Assembly (NCBI GenBank): GCA_021432635.1
Contig: MU270150.1
Location: 1 to 54,206, forward strand
DNA: 54,206 bases
Direction of reading: 5' to 3'
Source: Thozetella sp. PMI_491
Lineage: Eukaryota > Ascomycota > Sordariomycetes > Chaetosphaeriales > Chaetosphaeriaceae
Below the pieces are notes generated by a model. That model made no database searches and was not told the origin of the DNA. It saw only the letters and a list, made by a program, of their open reading frames with translations. Both the position numbers and the translations under genes were made by a program. Each line of letters begins with the position of its first letter. The stretch's first letter is position 1. Below are positions 1-12,500 of this stretch, in pieces.

Positions 1-2073
1 GCCCCCCCGACGCCTCTCTCCCCTTCCTCGGCGAACGCCTCTCACTCAGCTGGTCGCCGCCGGCACCCACGAAGCACTTGCAGGCAGATAGGCGGCCCTC
101 CCTTTCCGCACGAAGGAAGGCTCCGTTCCTGGTCCCAGCCGAACCACACTTCAGCTCGAGAGGGCCGCTATCCTTTTTTAACACATTGCCCGCGCTTGCC
201 CCGATTGAACAAAAAAGGGGTGAATCATCTTTCTCCCGATCCTCTTCCCTCCCCCCTCCCCGGACCGACTCCGACGTGCAGAAAAGGAAAAGGGAAAAAA
301 ATAACCCCACGTCGAGGCTTGCCAGGCCATCGCGACTCGCATATGGCGTGAGAGAAGGTGGCGTTGGACTGCCGAAAATCCACAGGCAACAACGGCCATC
401 CCTCCCTTCCCCAGCTCGCCGTTTTTTCCCTGGTTCGACACACTTTCTGAGTAGGGCAATTGTCGCTGATGTTGAGAAATGGAACGTTAGGTCTCTCTCA
501 TGCCACCGAAGGACCCCGACCGACCTCTGACGGTCTCCGGCCCGTCTCTGCACTGTGGGAGCCACTGGGTGGGTTACCCCTGATGCAACTCAGTGGAGGC
601 ACTGGCGCTCGAGGTCTCCACTTTACCCCTGGATGGAGGGCAGACAGGGACAGGGTACCTTGCAGTCTCGTGCCGCTAACGCTCTTCAGACGGCGTGACG
701 CCATTGGTCTTTGGACTGCAAGTGTCCTGCGCCGCTCCAAAATAGTTTAGCCAGCACGTCAGCGATCATGGGCTTTCCTGGTCGCCCTCTTTTTCGTCTG
801 ATCTTTTTTGCCTTGAGGAGGGGAGGGGCCCGCGTGTCCGAGCTTACCGGGAGGGTTTGCCCACCTTTGCCCACCTTTTTCCCCCTCCACCCGGCTGCGA
901 GGAGAAGGTTCCACGAGCGTGACGCCGCGTGGGCGCGTGGACAGAAAAGCAGGAAAGGGTAGGCGAATGGGTTAAGTCGAGTGGTCGTTCCGCCCCGCAG
1001 GTTTGCCCTCGGACGAAAACTGCCGCTTTCCCCTCTGTCCCTCCCCTCCCCTGCACGGATGCAATGCGTCGTCGACTCCCCATGAGAAGCATGAGAGGGG
1101 TTGAGATGCAGCGCTCGAGCGGTGGCCAAGCAGCCGCGTCAAAGCCCTCCAGAGCTTGAAGCTGTCGTGATGGCATGGTTTCGACGCGCCCCAGACGCGC
1201 TGCCGCTGTCGGACGCGAAGGCGCTGATGATCTCTTATGCATTGCCATGGTGCGTCTGTCAGCCCGAGCGATTGGCTTACGGCTGGCGGTCGTTCATGCG
1301 TGCGCTGGCAGGCCGGCAAGGGGATGCTGGCGGCGTAAACGCAGCATCGGGGCCGAGCTTGGTCCCAGCTTGGCCGGGGTTCAAGGCCGTGGAAGAACAC
1401 CCAGCGGCATCACAGTCGAGTTTTCTCTCGGCTGCGTGCAAACTAGCTCTTTGCAGTGGCCGGCAAGTCTCCAGTCCAAGAGTCGGTGCGTCGACGATCT
1501 CGATTGGCCTACTAGCGTTGGCGCGTCCAAAATGGAGAGACCCGGCAGCGATCATCTGGATCAGGCCATGCCCACCTAACACAGTTGCGCACAGGCACGA
1601 GCGCCTCTGAAAAAGGTTCCGGATGTTGGACTTTGTGGCTTCTCAAGCTTGTCCGAGCACGAGATACCGCTAGTACGAAGTACTTCGTGAGGCTCTACTT
1701 ACTTGCCTCAATCCTCGCTCGCCCTACAGGGCCGGGATTTGATCCCTTTTTTTTTAATCATAGTACTTTCTGCGCGCCTTGTTGGTCGGGCCCGTCTAAG
1801 ACAAAGAAAAGAGAGGGTTGGGTCTTGTTCGGAGCGAACAAAGCATGGCGCGTTTCACTCAACGTTCAGGGTCCTCAATTTTAGGTAAACAGTCAGCGGT
1901 TTTTTTTTTCGCCAGCCAGCCGCGTAATAGTAGCATCGAGCAATGACGTAGCTAAATCAGTTTCGCTCACTCATCGCGATGCTCCGCAATTCAAGATAGC
2001 ATGCTGATCGTAGGCATACGCGCGCAAGCGCCCAGCTCTCTAATGCGGATATGCACATTGGGTCGTTAGGCCT
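1..2073. other. Gene-free left flank, pyrimidine-rich
   Basis: No convincing coding region is seen. The first 600 bases are rich in C/T tracts, as is common in fungal promoters and 5' leaders, so this may be the flank of a gene beyond the left edge. The open frames here (up to about 170 codons) overlap on both strands, lack recognisable domains and have proline/arginine/serine-rich composition typical of GC-rich non-coding DNA. A perfect 14-bp palindrome lies at 1675-1688, roughly 400 bp downstream of the HEM3 stop codon. Confidence 0.5.
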
Positions 2074-3084
2074 TCACACATCTCCGACCTTCACTGCGGC
2101 CGGGTTGTTCTCCCGACCCTGGTTGATCACATCCAAGATGGTCCGTGCTCCCTTATCGATCAGGTCTTGAGCGACCTTGCGCCCAAAGTTATCGGCCTGA
2201 AGTAGGGCCGCTACTTCCTCCGTCCTCTCCGTCTCGATGGCATTGGTGCCGTCAAGACTGATGACCATGGCGCGGAGCCTGAGCTTCTTCGGCCCGGACT
2301 CGCTCTCCACCCATGAAGTCTCAACCCCAATAGGCACGCTGCAGCCTCCCTCCAGGGTGCGCATGACGCTGCGCTCTGCATATGTCGCCAGCATCGTCGG
2401 CTGGTCGACGATGCTCTGCAGTACGCCGAGGATTTTGTCGTCATCCTTGCGGGCCTCGAGAGCCAGGGCGCCCTGGCCCACGGCGTACAGCGTGCCGTTG
2501 TCTGCGTCTAGATACTGGCCGATCCGGGCGTCGAAGCCCATGCGGAGCATCCCCGCGGCAGCCAGGATGATGCAGTCATAGTCCTCGGTCTCGAGCTTCT
2601 TGAGCCGAGTGTCGATGTTGCCCCTCACATCCTTAAACACCAGGCCCGGGTATTTTCTCCGCAGCTGCGCGGCACGGCGCACGCTGCTCGTGCCGACGAT
2701 ACTGCCCGCGGGCAGGTCCGCGAGCTTGGAGTGCTTCTGCTGGTCCTTGAATATGGCCACATCCCTGGGGTCTTCCCGAGCCGCTACGGCTCCAATCGTG
2801 CATCCCTCGGGCAGGCTAGTCGGCATGTCCTTGAGGCAGTGAACGATGACGTCGAGCTCCTTAGACAGCAGCTGGGATTCGAGCTCGGTCGTCCAGAGAC
2901 CCTTGCCGAGGGCCGGAAGCGGGGTAGTCTTGTCGCGGTCGCCGGCGACGGAGACGGCGTGCACCTCGACCCTGAGGTGCGGGTGGGCTTTCTGGAGCCA
3001 TTCGGTCACCATGTCCACCTGCTTGAGGGCCAGGGCCGAGCGCCGCGTGCCCACGTGGATGGTGATGGGTTCGGGGGTCGCCAT
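2074..3084 (-). CDS. HEM3: Porphobilinogen deaminase (hydroxymethylbilane synthase)
   Basis: The enzyme joins four porphobilinogen molecules into hydroxymethylbilane in heme biosynthesis, in the cytosol. The single-exon frame encodes 336 residues, close to the usual 320-350 of the family. An N-terminal GTRRSALALKQVD block, a central GTSSVRRAAQLRRKYP block followed by DVRGNIDTRL, and a C-terminal EGGCSVPIG block are all visible; Cys248 in the last should carry the dipyrromethane cofactor. The start was placed at the ATG at 3082-3084. The frame stays open upstream to 3189, but that codon is TTG and there is no in-frame ATG further up, so a longer form would need non-AUG initiation or a 5' exon. 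No neighbouring heme gene is seen. Family assignment is very secure; the start is fairly secure. Confidence 0.96.
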   Translation of the reverse strand: MATPEPITIHVGTRRSALALKQVDMVTEWLQKAHPHLRVEVHAVSVAGDRDKTTPLPALGKGLWTTELESQLLSKELDVIVHCLKDMPTSLPEGCTIGAVAAREDPRDVAIFKDQQKHSKLADLPAGSIVGTSSVRRAAQLRRKYPGLVFKDVRGNIDTRLKKLETEDYDCIILAAAGMLRMGFDARIGQYLDADNGTLYAVGQGALALEARKDDDKILGVLQSIVDQPTMLATYAERSVMRTLEGGCSVPIGVETSWVESESGPKKLRLRAMVISLDGTNAIETERTEEVAALLQADNFGRKVAQDLIDKGARTILDVINQGRENNPAAVKVGDV

Positions 3085-6000
3085 GTCGGACGGTCGGGGG
3101 GCTGACACAGCGCTAAGCAGTGGGCGAATTGGAGGGATGGCCGTGGGCTGGTTGCGATGTCGAGCAAAAGAAGGAAACGCACCGATCAAGGGTTAGAAAC
3201 AATTCGGCCGCGGCCAGACCGGACTCGAAACCTGGTGGATAGTGACACGGCGCGCTCGATGAGTGTTGATCCCCAGCTACTGAACTTGTTGCCGCCCGTC
3301 TGTTGCAGCAAAAAACACACTCACAATTTGCCGGTCCCGCCCCGATCTGCGGGGACATTAGGAGGCAAGAGCGGATGGGACGGGTAGCCGCCTCGATAAG
3401 ATAAGCAAGAACGGCCGCCGACATCGTGATTATGATTATGTGAGCAGAGCGACTAGTCTGGCAGCTACCCGCTCAAGACTCAATACCCGTGAACCAGCCC
3501 TACTGCATGTCTTGCTCTCCCCAGCCAGAAAGCGAGAAGCTCGCGAAACATCAAGCCAAGCCAATGAGTCGCACGGCTGAGATGCGATACAAGGCCGAGC
3601 CTGCCAGAACGCCCCATCTCAGTAGGTATCGACCCGGGCCAACTGTCGGCCTTGAATGGCCGCCGTTTCGCGTCTGAATAAGGAACGGACGGCTTCAGAT
3701 TCAGGCTACGACGGCGGACTCCCAGAGCGGGGTCCACCAAAATGTTTTATTTCTTTTTTGGAACGAACCCGCCGCCACCCACGGACACTGGAGATGGCGA
3801 CAGCTCCCTGACCAAGGTTTCTTGGCCGTGAGCGCCATGAGCAAGGCGAGTGGGGCCCCTTGCCCACGCGAGACACGGCCCTGAGACCTCACTCAAGCTT
3901 GTATCATTTTGATGGCTGGATCCGAGATCTGTGCTGCAGACAGCGCCGCCGTCGCGTGATAGACAGCCTTCCCACTCACGATCGCCCCGGGATATTCCGT
4001 CGTTCGTCGCTCTGGCCATCGACCAAGCCGCTAAAGAAACAAATTGGCGTGTGAGAAGCAGACCGTCTCCTCCACAGGCCCCCGGGATCTCCTGTCCATC
4101 ATCCTACGGTTGCTTGACAGCACTACGCTTGGGCAACATCCACGCGGCCAAGAGGAATTGCCAGTCGGGCCGTGTCGACTCCAAAGTCTTGACCTCGTGG
4201 CTCTGGGTCAAACTGGACCAACCCACACAAAAAGGTCTATTGCCATTGTCGAGCAGCCGGCCAATGCGCGAAGGCCTCCGGGCGGGTTGCCGTGTGCAGA
4301 TTGCTTGATTGCTAGCGACTTCGCCCCAGCAACTGCCATCATGAGATCGATCTTCTTCCATCTTCGGACGGTCTGGAGCAGGTTCCACTTTGTTTCACCG
4401 GCCTTGTGTTTGCTCTCGGCTGCTCGGCATAGCTCTGCCAGCATTGTCGCACATGATGCAGCGCTCAGGAGGCCAGAGACAGCAGCACGCAAGAGCGGAC
4501 CTTGAATCCGTTCCGGTCTCCTCCCCGGGGCCGGCCACAGTCTTCCCAACCGGGGTTCCTCCAGTAAGGATACCGTTCCCCCCTCCCCTCTTCCCTCCTT
4601 CAGTGTCCGGCCGGTCGGACATCCACAGATGCGGCTCATGTGCCCCGTAATTGAACCTGCCGCCTGTCCCCATGCCCGTCACGGTCGCAGGGCAGTACAT
4701 ATCGCTACACGCCGAGAACTCCACCATCGTCGCAGTTCATGCTCTTATTGCCAACGCCGCTCGCATGGGGCCCTCATCCACAGTGCGACATGCTTTTCCA
4801 CCAAGCAGAGGCGGCTTAGCCCGGCCACGCTTGCCAGATTCGCGAGGCTGAAACGGCCGGGCACCCTGCCTATAATTGAACGGCCTTATGGTGCTCTCTC
4901 TCCCCCCCAGATCTCTCGGCTTTCTAGTCACCTCAGCCACACGGATATTCATGCGCTACGACCGGGGATCGGTCACATCGTGGACCCTCTTTTTTTTTTT
5001 TCTCCTTGCTCTTCTGCCCCAGTCCACCGTAATCTGTCCCCCACTCCGCTGCTTATGGCGAGGGTGCGCGATATGCATTCGTTGCTTAATATCGTGCGGC
5101 ACCGCACGCGCGGCGCGGCCTGCATTAACTGCCCAGAACTTCAGATGAAATATCCCCCGGACGCGTACGACAGCTTAACTACCCCCTCTCTTCCCTTCCC
5201 CTCCCCTCCCCCAAACTCAAAGTGTGGAGCCGAATAGCACAGTGTCAGAGGTGCCTGACTGACCTCGCTGCCCGTTCCGCAACTTTGGTTGGCTTGGAGC
5301 TCACAGATGGGACGAGGGCACATCACCTGCGACAGTGAAGGCTGCTGAGCCGCGATCGGCACATGGGTTCATCTGATCACTTGCGATCCCAGTGGCCATA
5401 CTCCCAGACACGGCCACACGCAAAGCTCCCAGAGCCTCTTCACCCTGAACCAACGACATTGCTTACAAAGTCGAGTACCGGCGAATCTTCCCACACATCA
5501 CCGGAAATCTGCCGATCCCCCTGACTTCTGCTAGTCCCTCATTGGGTACCAGGAAGACGTCCACACCACATAGTCCCGCTTCTCCCCCTTTTCCTTCCCT
5601 TCGCTCCCTTCGCTTCTAAATAAATGCCTCGCTTTCTTTTTCCTGCAGACAACGTCCGTCCCGTGTCCCTGCAACAAGGCATACAGGGTCTTATGCTGCT
5701 GGTCCCGGCTTTCTGGGTGTGAGATGTGCTATGTGGCTAGTCAAGCCTCGTTATTGCTCGGAATTAATGTGAACCCAAGCATGTGCCTATTTCTTCCCGG
5801 CTTCTCTATCCGTTCCACGATGCTTGAAGCCGGGAAGGGGGACAGCTGGAATATTTTTAGCCAGCAGACCCCGGCGTGCGTCCTTCATGCTCGGCATGAT
5901 TCTCCCGCTGTCCCCGCAAGAGTTGAAACAGAACACCGGGTAGAAACCACCTTCTTTCTCAGCCCCTCCACTAGCAGACACCTGCGTGCCATACTGTGTG

Positions 6001-7687
6001 CGCTGCTACCGTGCGTTGATGCCAGCACTGGCCACGTTGTCGTCGCATAACTGCAGTATCCGTCTTGCAGCCTCTAGGCCATCCACACCACTGGACCGTG
6101 AGGCCAGGACATGGTGCGGTGCTCTCAAACGACTCAGCCTCGACCATCGCATCATCACCGACCCTGCCTGCGGGGTTGCATGTACGTGTAGTTAACACAA
6201 CACCACTACTTAGGGTTTTTTTTTTTTTTAATCTTCTCTTGAATAGCATAGATCGCCGCTGTCGGTGTCTCGTTCTTCCGTTGTTTCGTTTCGTCTTCGG
6301 GATTGCCGTGATACACCTCTACCCATCTATTCCTTACATTTTCAAGGTCCGCAGGTAGTTCTCCTCCTTGCGTGAAGCCCAAGTGGACTCACTGAGGATC
6401 ATTCTTATGTGTCAAAAGGCGCTGCCAACACTTGTGCCATGGCATTGCTTCAAGGCGGCTATAGATAGTATCGTGACGGGTCCCAGATCGGATGCCACCG
6501 TCTGATTGTGTTGATTCCTGTCAATAGCTTAACGCCTGAGACGGAACTCCTACCACGATATCCCAAGGTCTTCCAGCTGCCCTGCAGACTGAAATGGCGA
6601 CGACATGACATGGGAAGCCGGCACCTTAGATACCATAATCAGCAACTTACATTCTATCAACCACATACACCACTCACCTTTATCTCGTCATGTAGCCGTC
6701 GTGTCGGTGGAGACCGATGAAGGTGTTGCCCACGAAGGTTAGAAATGAGTCGATTTGAGAGACTGTGTGGTGCCAATTGCGAGACAGTAGTATAGTATCC
6801 GCAAGCAAAAAGGCATACTTAGCCTGCACAACAGATGCAATACCGGGCATCTTCAGTGCAAGTAATGGATCGAGCAAATCGCACAAACAGTTGCTATGTA
6901 CATACATTGCTCGTCCGCCTAGTACTTCCTCGTCGAAGCTGCAAGTACTTTCACAATTCCGTAGCCACTATCTCTGCGATAGATAGTCGGCATTGTGTGA
7001 TGTAATCATAGATCATACAAGCGGACGCACCTTGTTCTGCAGGCATATTTCCTAACCAACTCACTTACACTTTATAGATCAAAGATCTCACCACCAACAT
7101 ACTTGATTACAAACCAACCAGGCTACTTGAGGGTGTTTAGACTCAACCGGGCCGTCACGAGTTAGTTAGAACAAGCACCACTTCTGAGCCCGCCTTAGTC
7201 TATGTTCTTGTTGAACCTTATTTGCTTTAGAATCTAGTCTTGAGATCGATCCGGCCCTTCAAACATGAGATTCAACACTGATTTGGTTCCAAGAGAAGCA
7301 GGCTCTCTCTTGTAGCCCCAACTGGATACCTCCCCTTATATATTCCGATTCTTGAAAACATCCAGGTCATTTCTCTTCGAAAATCAGATTAGGCACCTGT
7401 CCCTCTATTGTTTCCAAGTGGTTCTTAGATCCTTCTAAGAACCCTGCTTAGGCCGTATCCGTGCATTCTGTTAAGAGAAAAGTTTCCAGGAATGGCCCTT
7501 ATAACGAGTCACGGAGCAAGATGAGCACGGGAGACGAGTTGATGGGCACAAATGATAATATTGACATGTTCTAGCTATGCACAAACCCCCCAAATTGACG
7601 TCTCACGCCTGCTAAATCCATTATAATAGTCTAAAATTGTATAGATACTACACACGGTGAAATGTTTGGATCAGGATGTGCAAGGAC
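3085..7687. other. 4.6-kb intergenic region
   Basis: This holds the promoter of HEM3 (read to the left) and the 3' flank of the GMC oxidoreductase. The part nearest HEM3 is GC-rich with pyrimidine tracts. From about 5560 to 7687 it becomes clearly more A/T-rich, with poly-T runs near 4989 and 6213. No frame resembles a known protein and no tRNA could be folded. A short perfect inverted repeat (8-bp arms, 8-bp loop) lies at 7420-7443. Confidence 0.5.
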
Positions 7688-9547
7688 TTAGTTGCCCGAG
7701 ATGATCTTGGCCGCTGCGACCTCGGCGATACCGTACGCCGCTGTCTGAATGTGGCCCGACAAGATGATGGGGATGATGCTGTTGTCAACAACACGCAGGT
7801 TCTGGGTGCCGAAAACCTTGAGGTTGGCGTCGACGACACCACCGTCCTCCTCGGGCAGCAGGGAGCAGGTGCCGACGGGGTGGTAGAAGCTGTTGACGGT
7901 GCTGGTGGCGAATTCGCGCCACTGCTCCTCCGTTTCGACCTCCGGGCCGGGCTCGGTCTCGAGCTCCCAGAAGGTGCTCATGGGCTCCGTGTTGGCGATC
8001 TTGCGAGCGAACTTGGCACCGGCGATGACGGCCTGGACATCGTACTCGTTGTCAAGGTACTTGGGGTCGATGATCGGCTTGCCGTGGGGGTCTTGGGGGT
8101 TGATGTGCACGTTGCCACGGCTCAGGGCGTGCATGGTGGTCGAGAAGAGGGTGACGAAGTTGCCGCCCGAGTAGCCCTTGGCGCCGACGTAGTTGGCCTC
8201 GAAGATGTACTCAAGGTCAGGGACGTTGGGGTTGCTGAGGTACTCGAGCTTCTTCTGGTCGATCGGGCTGCTGCTGTTGGCGACGGCAGCCTGAGCCAGC
8301 TGGACGAGGTTAGCCTGGGTATCGGCGTCGACCTGGCCCCAGTTCAGGAACCCGTAGGCGGCGCTCGTGTAGTCGTAGATGGAGACCTCGTTATCGATCC
8401 ACTTCTGCACCTCGGCGGTGGCGTTCTCGCTGCCCGAGTCGTAAATGTAGGGGTCGAACGACTCGACTCCCTCCTTCAGACGGTAGTTGTTTGAGGTGCG
8501 GATGTGGTCCTGGTAGTTCTCGCCGACACCAGGAAGCTCAATCAGGGTCTCAATGCCGGCCGCCTCGAGCACGGCAGACTGGCCGATGCCGGAGAGCTCG
8601 AGAAGGCCGGGGCTCTGGATGGAGCCGGCCGACAGGATGACCTCCTTGGTGGCGTTGATCTGGGTGCCATCCAGCAGGGTCACACCAGTGGCGAACCGCT
8701 TTCCGTGGCAGAGCTGGTCGGCGAAGTTGACCTTGGCGACCTGGGTGTTGGTCTTGACGACGAGGTTGCTGCCCGCGAGCGGCAGGTAGCTGTTGGCACT
8801 GTACGAGCGGGTGTAGTGGGTGCTATCGATGTTGGTGCCCTGGAACATCAGACCAATGGGGTCGCCCGCCATGTTTCCGCCCTCGTTGAGGGGAAGGCCG
8901 AGGGCGGTGGCGGTGGGCTGCCAGCTCTTGAGGACGTCGAAGACGACGCGGTTGTAGAGGTTGCGGATGGGGCCGACACGGCCACGGACGTCTTGGTCCA
9001 CGCCGGTGAAGTTCTCCGACTTGGTCATGGCGTCGAACATGAGGTTCCAGTCCCACCCGTCGCTGCCCATCTCGCCCCACGCGTCGTACTCGGGCGAGGA
9101 AGCGCGGTCGTAGCAGAGGTAGTTCATGGCCGACGAGCCGCCCAGCACCTTGGCGCGGTTGACATCGATCGTGCGCCCTCCGAGGTTCTCCTGCGGGATG
9201 GTGGTGAAGTTCCAGTCATAGTTGGTGTACAGGATCGATCCTCGCATGCCGGGCACATTGATCCGGATCTCATCGAGGGCCGACGGGCCGGCCTCGAGAA
9301 CCAGGATCTTGGCCGAGGGAAGCCCAAGGCTGAGGCGGGTGGCAAGAGCGCCGCCGGCGGTACCGCCTCCTACGATGATCTGTTCGCTGCCATTAGCATC
9401 TGCAGGGTTTCTAGGACGGAGAGGCGTGGTACTGGGTCATGAACACGGACGGGGACCTCGAAGAGGGAGACTCACGTAGTCATAAGACTCAGCGGTGGCC
9501 GCGCCAACCAGCAAAAAGAGTGAAGACCAGGCCTTGAGAAGCATCAT
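7688..9547 (-). CDS. Secreted GMC-family FAD oxidoreductase (aryl-alcohol/glucose oxidase-like, AA3)
   Basis: Two exons are inferred: 9547-9476 and 9379-7688, joined in phase 0 to give 587 residues. The 96-nt intron starts GTGAGT, has the branch-like GCTAAT and ends AACAG. Exon 1 encodes a signal peptide-like start (two Met, a hydrophobic LFLLVGAATA core) and exon 2 opens with the FAD-binding IIVGGGTAGG motif at residues 25-34. GMC signature 1 (AKVLGGSSAMNYL) and signature 2 (GSIQSPGLLELSGIG) are present. The two C-terminal histidines expected for alcohol oxidation are visible as H524 in YHPVGT and H567 in SGHIQTAAYG. GMC enzymes of this type oxidise alcohols or sugars and often pass electrons to oxygen, making H2O2. 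Exact substrate (aryl alcohol, glucose, choline-like) cannot be read from sequence. No partner gene is adjacent. Confidence 0.9.
9380..9475 (-). other. Intron of the GMC oxidoreductase gene
   Basis: This 96-nt phase-0 intron separates the signal-peptide exon from the FAD-binding exon. The donor is TAC/GTGAGT. Two nearer AG dinucleotides (CCTAG, TGCAG) precede the chosen AACAG acceptor, but only the last one restores the conserved IIVGGGTAGG start and leaves GCTAAT in branch position. Confidence 0.75.
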
Positions 9548-12500
9548 GATGGGTAGGATGTAAAAGAGAGCGACAGACCCGAGGCTTCGTTAGCTTGGAG
9601 GGTGGGAGCGGAGGCTGGCTGGTGCCGACGGAGAGAAGTTCCTGCAGACGGGAGACGCGCCACTTTGTATCTTCAGGACCTCCACGCGGATAGCCACGTG
9701 TGGGAGCTCCATCATACCATCCGCGCTGGTCAACAGGCTTCGGGGCAATAGCCTGTTTCCGGGGCGAGGGGGGAGCATAGAGCAAATTCCTGGGTCGCCC
9801 TGCGCCCCCTTCGCCTAGGCTGGCTAAGCGGAAGACGCTTGTGCTGTACACGAGTAAGATGGCCCCCCGGGGGGGCTGTTTACTCATGCATTACTCAAGG
9901 GCACTGGGGAGCTGCGTACCTGACCGCTGGGCTCGGTAATCGGGCCATTCGCAGTCATTCCGAGGGAGGCTCCCCCAAAAGGACTCAAAGGAGGCAAGCC
10001 TGAACAAGCTACGACAGCCAATAGCGTGGTATCAATCTCCGCGATGAGCGTTGAAGCTCCCGAGGCTTGCGACGGCCGTGAAGCTCGTCCAAGTGCAGGA
10101 CCCATGGAGGGGTTCCTTGGCTAGGTTGCGACACTGCAGTAGTATTGCAAGGCCTCGACGGTGAGTCTAATGGTCTGCCACAGGGTGGTGGCCATCTCGC
10201 TTCTGCCGCCGTGTTCCGAGCCTTCTATCCTGGATGTTATGCCTTTCTCGACCGGGGTCTTCCCCCCAGCGAAGGCTCATCAAGACCAGCCATCGCCTCA
10301 GGCTGGGGGCTGGGATACGAAAGGTGGCCGCCGGTGCTGCCACCTTATGGTAGAGACGGTGGGCGGGGGGAAGGGGTGGGGGGACGGGGGTCTCTGAATA
10401 TGTATGGAACTCTGTTCTCCGCCAGCTTCTCCCGTCTATGGGTCACTAGTACCCACGGCGCATTCCCGGGTGCACGATCCGCTGTGGGTGTGCAAGATCT
10501 GGCGCCCAGGCGGTCGGCACAGATTCCCCGAGAGTAAACCAAGAAAGTGGCGCATCTGCAGATCCCTTCTAGCCGTAGAATTCGAAAGAGTGTGTGGTTC
10601 GGAGATCGTGGTGGTGGTGGTGGTGGTCAGCGGGCGGCAGTGCGGGAGCTACGGAAACGGGAGGCCGCGGGAGTCAGAGACGGGCGAGGTCAGTGCCCAA
10701 GACGTGCCCAGGACGCCATGACCTCCCTCCGCGGTGCGCATCGGCGCAGACGCCGTTATGGAAACCAGCAGCCGGTATCCCACCTTCCAGTCCTGCGGGC
10801 GGTGGCAAACGAGAGTGCAATGCCAACACTTGCAGTCGGTGGTGGATTAGGCGAACCCTGGCAAGCGAGCGGAGAGCCATGCCTGCTCTGGGCCTAGCCC
10901 CTGACCGCCTGCATGCTACAGCACGTACTCCGTGTTTAGCTAATAAATATTATTTGTGGCCGCCGAGGGAAAGAGGGGAAGAAGTTAAGGGGAGGGTAGC
11001 ATTTTAGCGATTGCTTAGGGTGCCAGGAACGGCCAACAGTTGCGCCACATCGGTGATACTACGCCGCGTTCCTGCACAGGCGAGGGGCCGAACCTACCGT
11101 GTGCCGAGCCACCAAGCGCACTATTATACGAGGAGGGTTCGTAAGACACCTCTCCCTCTTCTACTCCCTCTCCCCGCCATTGTGCACTAGGGGAAGACTC
11201 GGTGGACAGCTGGTAGGTTGTCACCGCGCACCCGCACCTACGGTGGAGGTGTTCCAGGGCATAGTTTGAGTTAAGGTTATGGTGGATAACGCGGGGACTA
11301 GCACGAAGCAGGACTGTGAATTCTACTTTAGCGTGGTATCCCGTTCATTTTACCGGCGCCAGAGACTGTTTCGCCCGTCTGTCCCCTAGGCTCCGCAAGC
11401 CTTGCCCTGAGCCGTTAGCTCGCCCGGCCTGCGGCCTGCTTCCCCCGGATCGCGCTATTCTACCCCAGTCTTAGCGAGCCGATGCCCCATTTGGACGCCA
11501 GAAAAAAACGACACTCCTTGTGCTCTACCACGCCCCGCCATGCTTTCATGGCTCTGCCTGTGCCAAGGAAGACTCCTGCACATATATTGCGCATAGGTAC
11601 ATACATAGCGCAGCCCCGCGTCCCAAGGACCAGGACCAGGGTTCTACGGAACCTACGAAATAATAGAGCTGGCTGCCAACCCATCCTGTGTGTACAGGAC
11701 CCCATGCCACCCACGCGTCCGCTTACGTACCACAAGACTCCCCGCGCTTGATTATAGCTGTCGAGCAGCACAATTCTATAGCTAGAAACTCTCACTGCTG
11801 GAGAGGCTACGGCTGCGGGGCCTCTCCTCGAGAATGCTTGGTAAAGAGAAAAGGGGAGTGTTGCGCAGTAGTAATTAACTGGCAACACCTTGGCGGATGT
11901 GATTTGTCGGATTTTGGACGTCATGTCATCCAACCCTAACTGTCTGCCCACAATTTTCCTCGGTCCGTGGTCCCGGGCCACTAGCACAAGAACCTGGTTG
12001 GCCCGCTTCTTGGGACTTAGGGGTCTGCGCCTTTTCCCACTCGGGATTTGCTGCACATCTAGGGCAACAAGAAACTTGCTCTCGCTGACTGCTATGTATG
12101 CACAATAAACCTCCCGCCCCAAATAGCACAGACACTTTTGCAACGGGGACAGCCGGCCTGTCAACTGCTGATCCCGTCCGAACAGTCTTTGATGTCAAAA
12201 TAGCATCAGAACGAGAGACGGACGGGGATGCGCTGCCCGACCAGGAAGACTCAAGTCACTTTTTGAAAACCCTCGCACACCCAGACTCATCCCTGAAAAC
12301 ATCCCGGGAATCATTAAAAGGGCCGGTGACGCTCGCGACGGTGCCGTGCTGGATACCATCGAGGAGCTAATTAGGCGATTTGAGGGACAGCGGCGGGTGG
12401 GAGTACCTACTGGCGAAAAGGGGGGACCCTTCGGCCGCGAGATCTTGGCGGACTTTTGATGCGTCTTCCAAGAGTACGAGGTACTGCTACGTATCTACAA

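Noticed and set aside
1725..1755. Possible tRNA 3' half (GGGATTTGATCCC followed by a T run)
   Set aside because: The stem does not pair properly as a T-arm and no D-arm, anticodon arm or acceptor stem could be formed upstream.
3085..3189. Longer N-terminus for HEM3 (35 extra residues, possibly a targeting leader)
   Set aside because: The upstream codon is TTG and no ATG occurs in frame; yeast-type Hem3 is cytosolic and begins close to the chosen ATG.
7676..9442. Two long plus-strand frames (272 and 312 codons) opposite the GMC oxidoreductase
   Set aside because: Composition is dominated by Val, Gly, Asp and Leu, as expected for the antisense of G/C-ending codons; the minus-strand gene has both GMC signatures.
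11460..12164. A 234-codon minus-strand frame in the 6-kb gap
   Set aside because: It begins with TTG rather than ATG, has no recognisable domain, and its composition looks like translated non-coding DNA.
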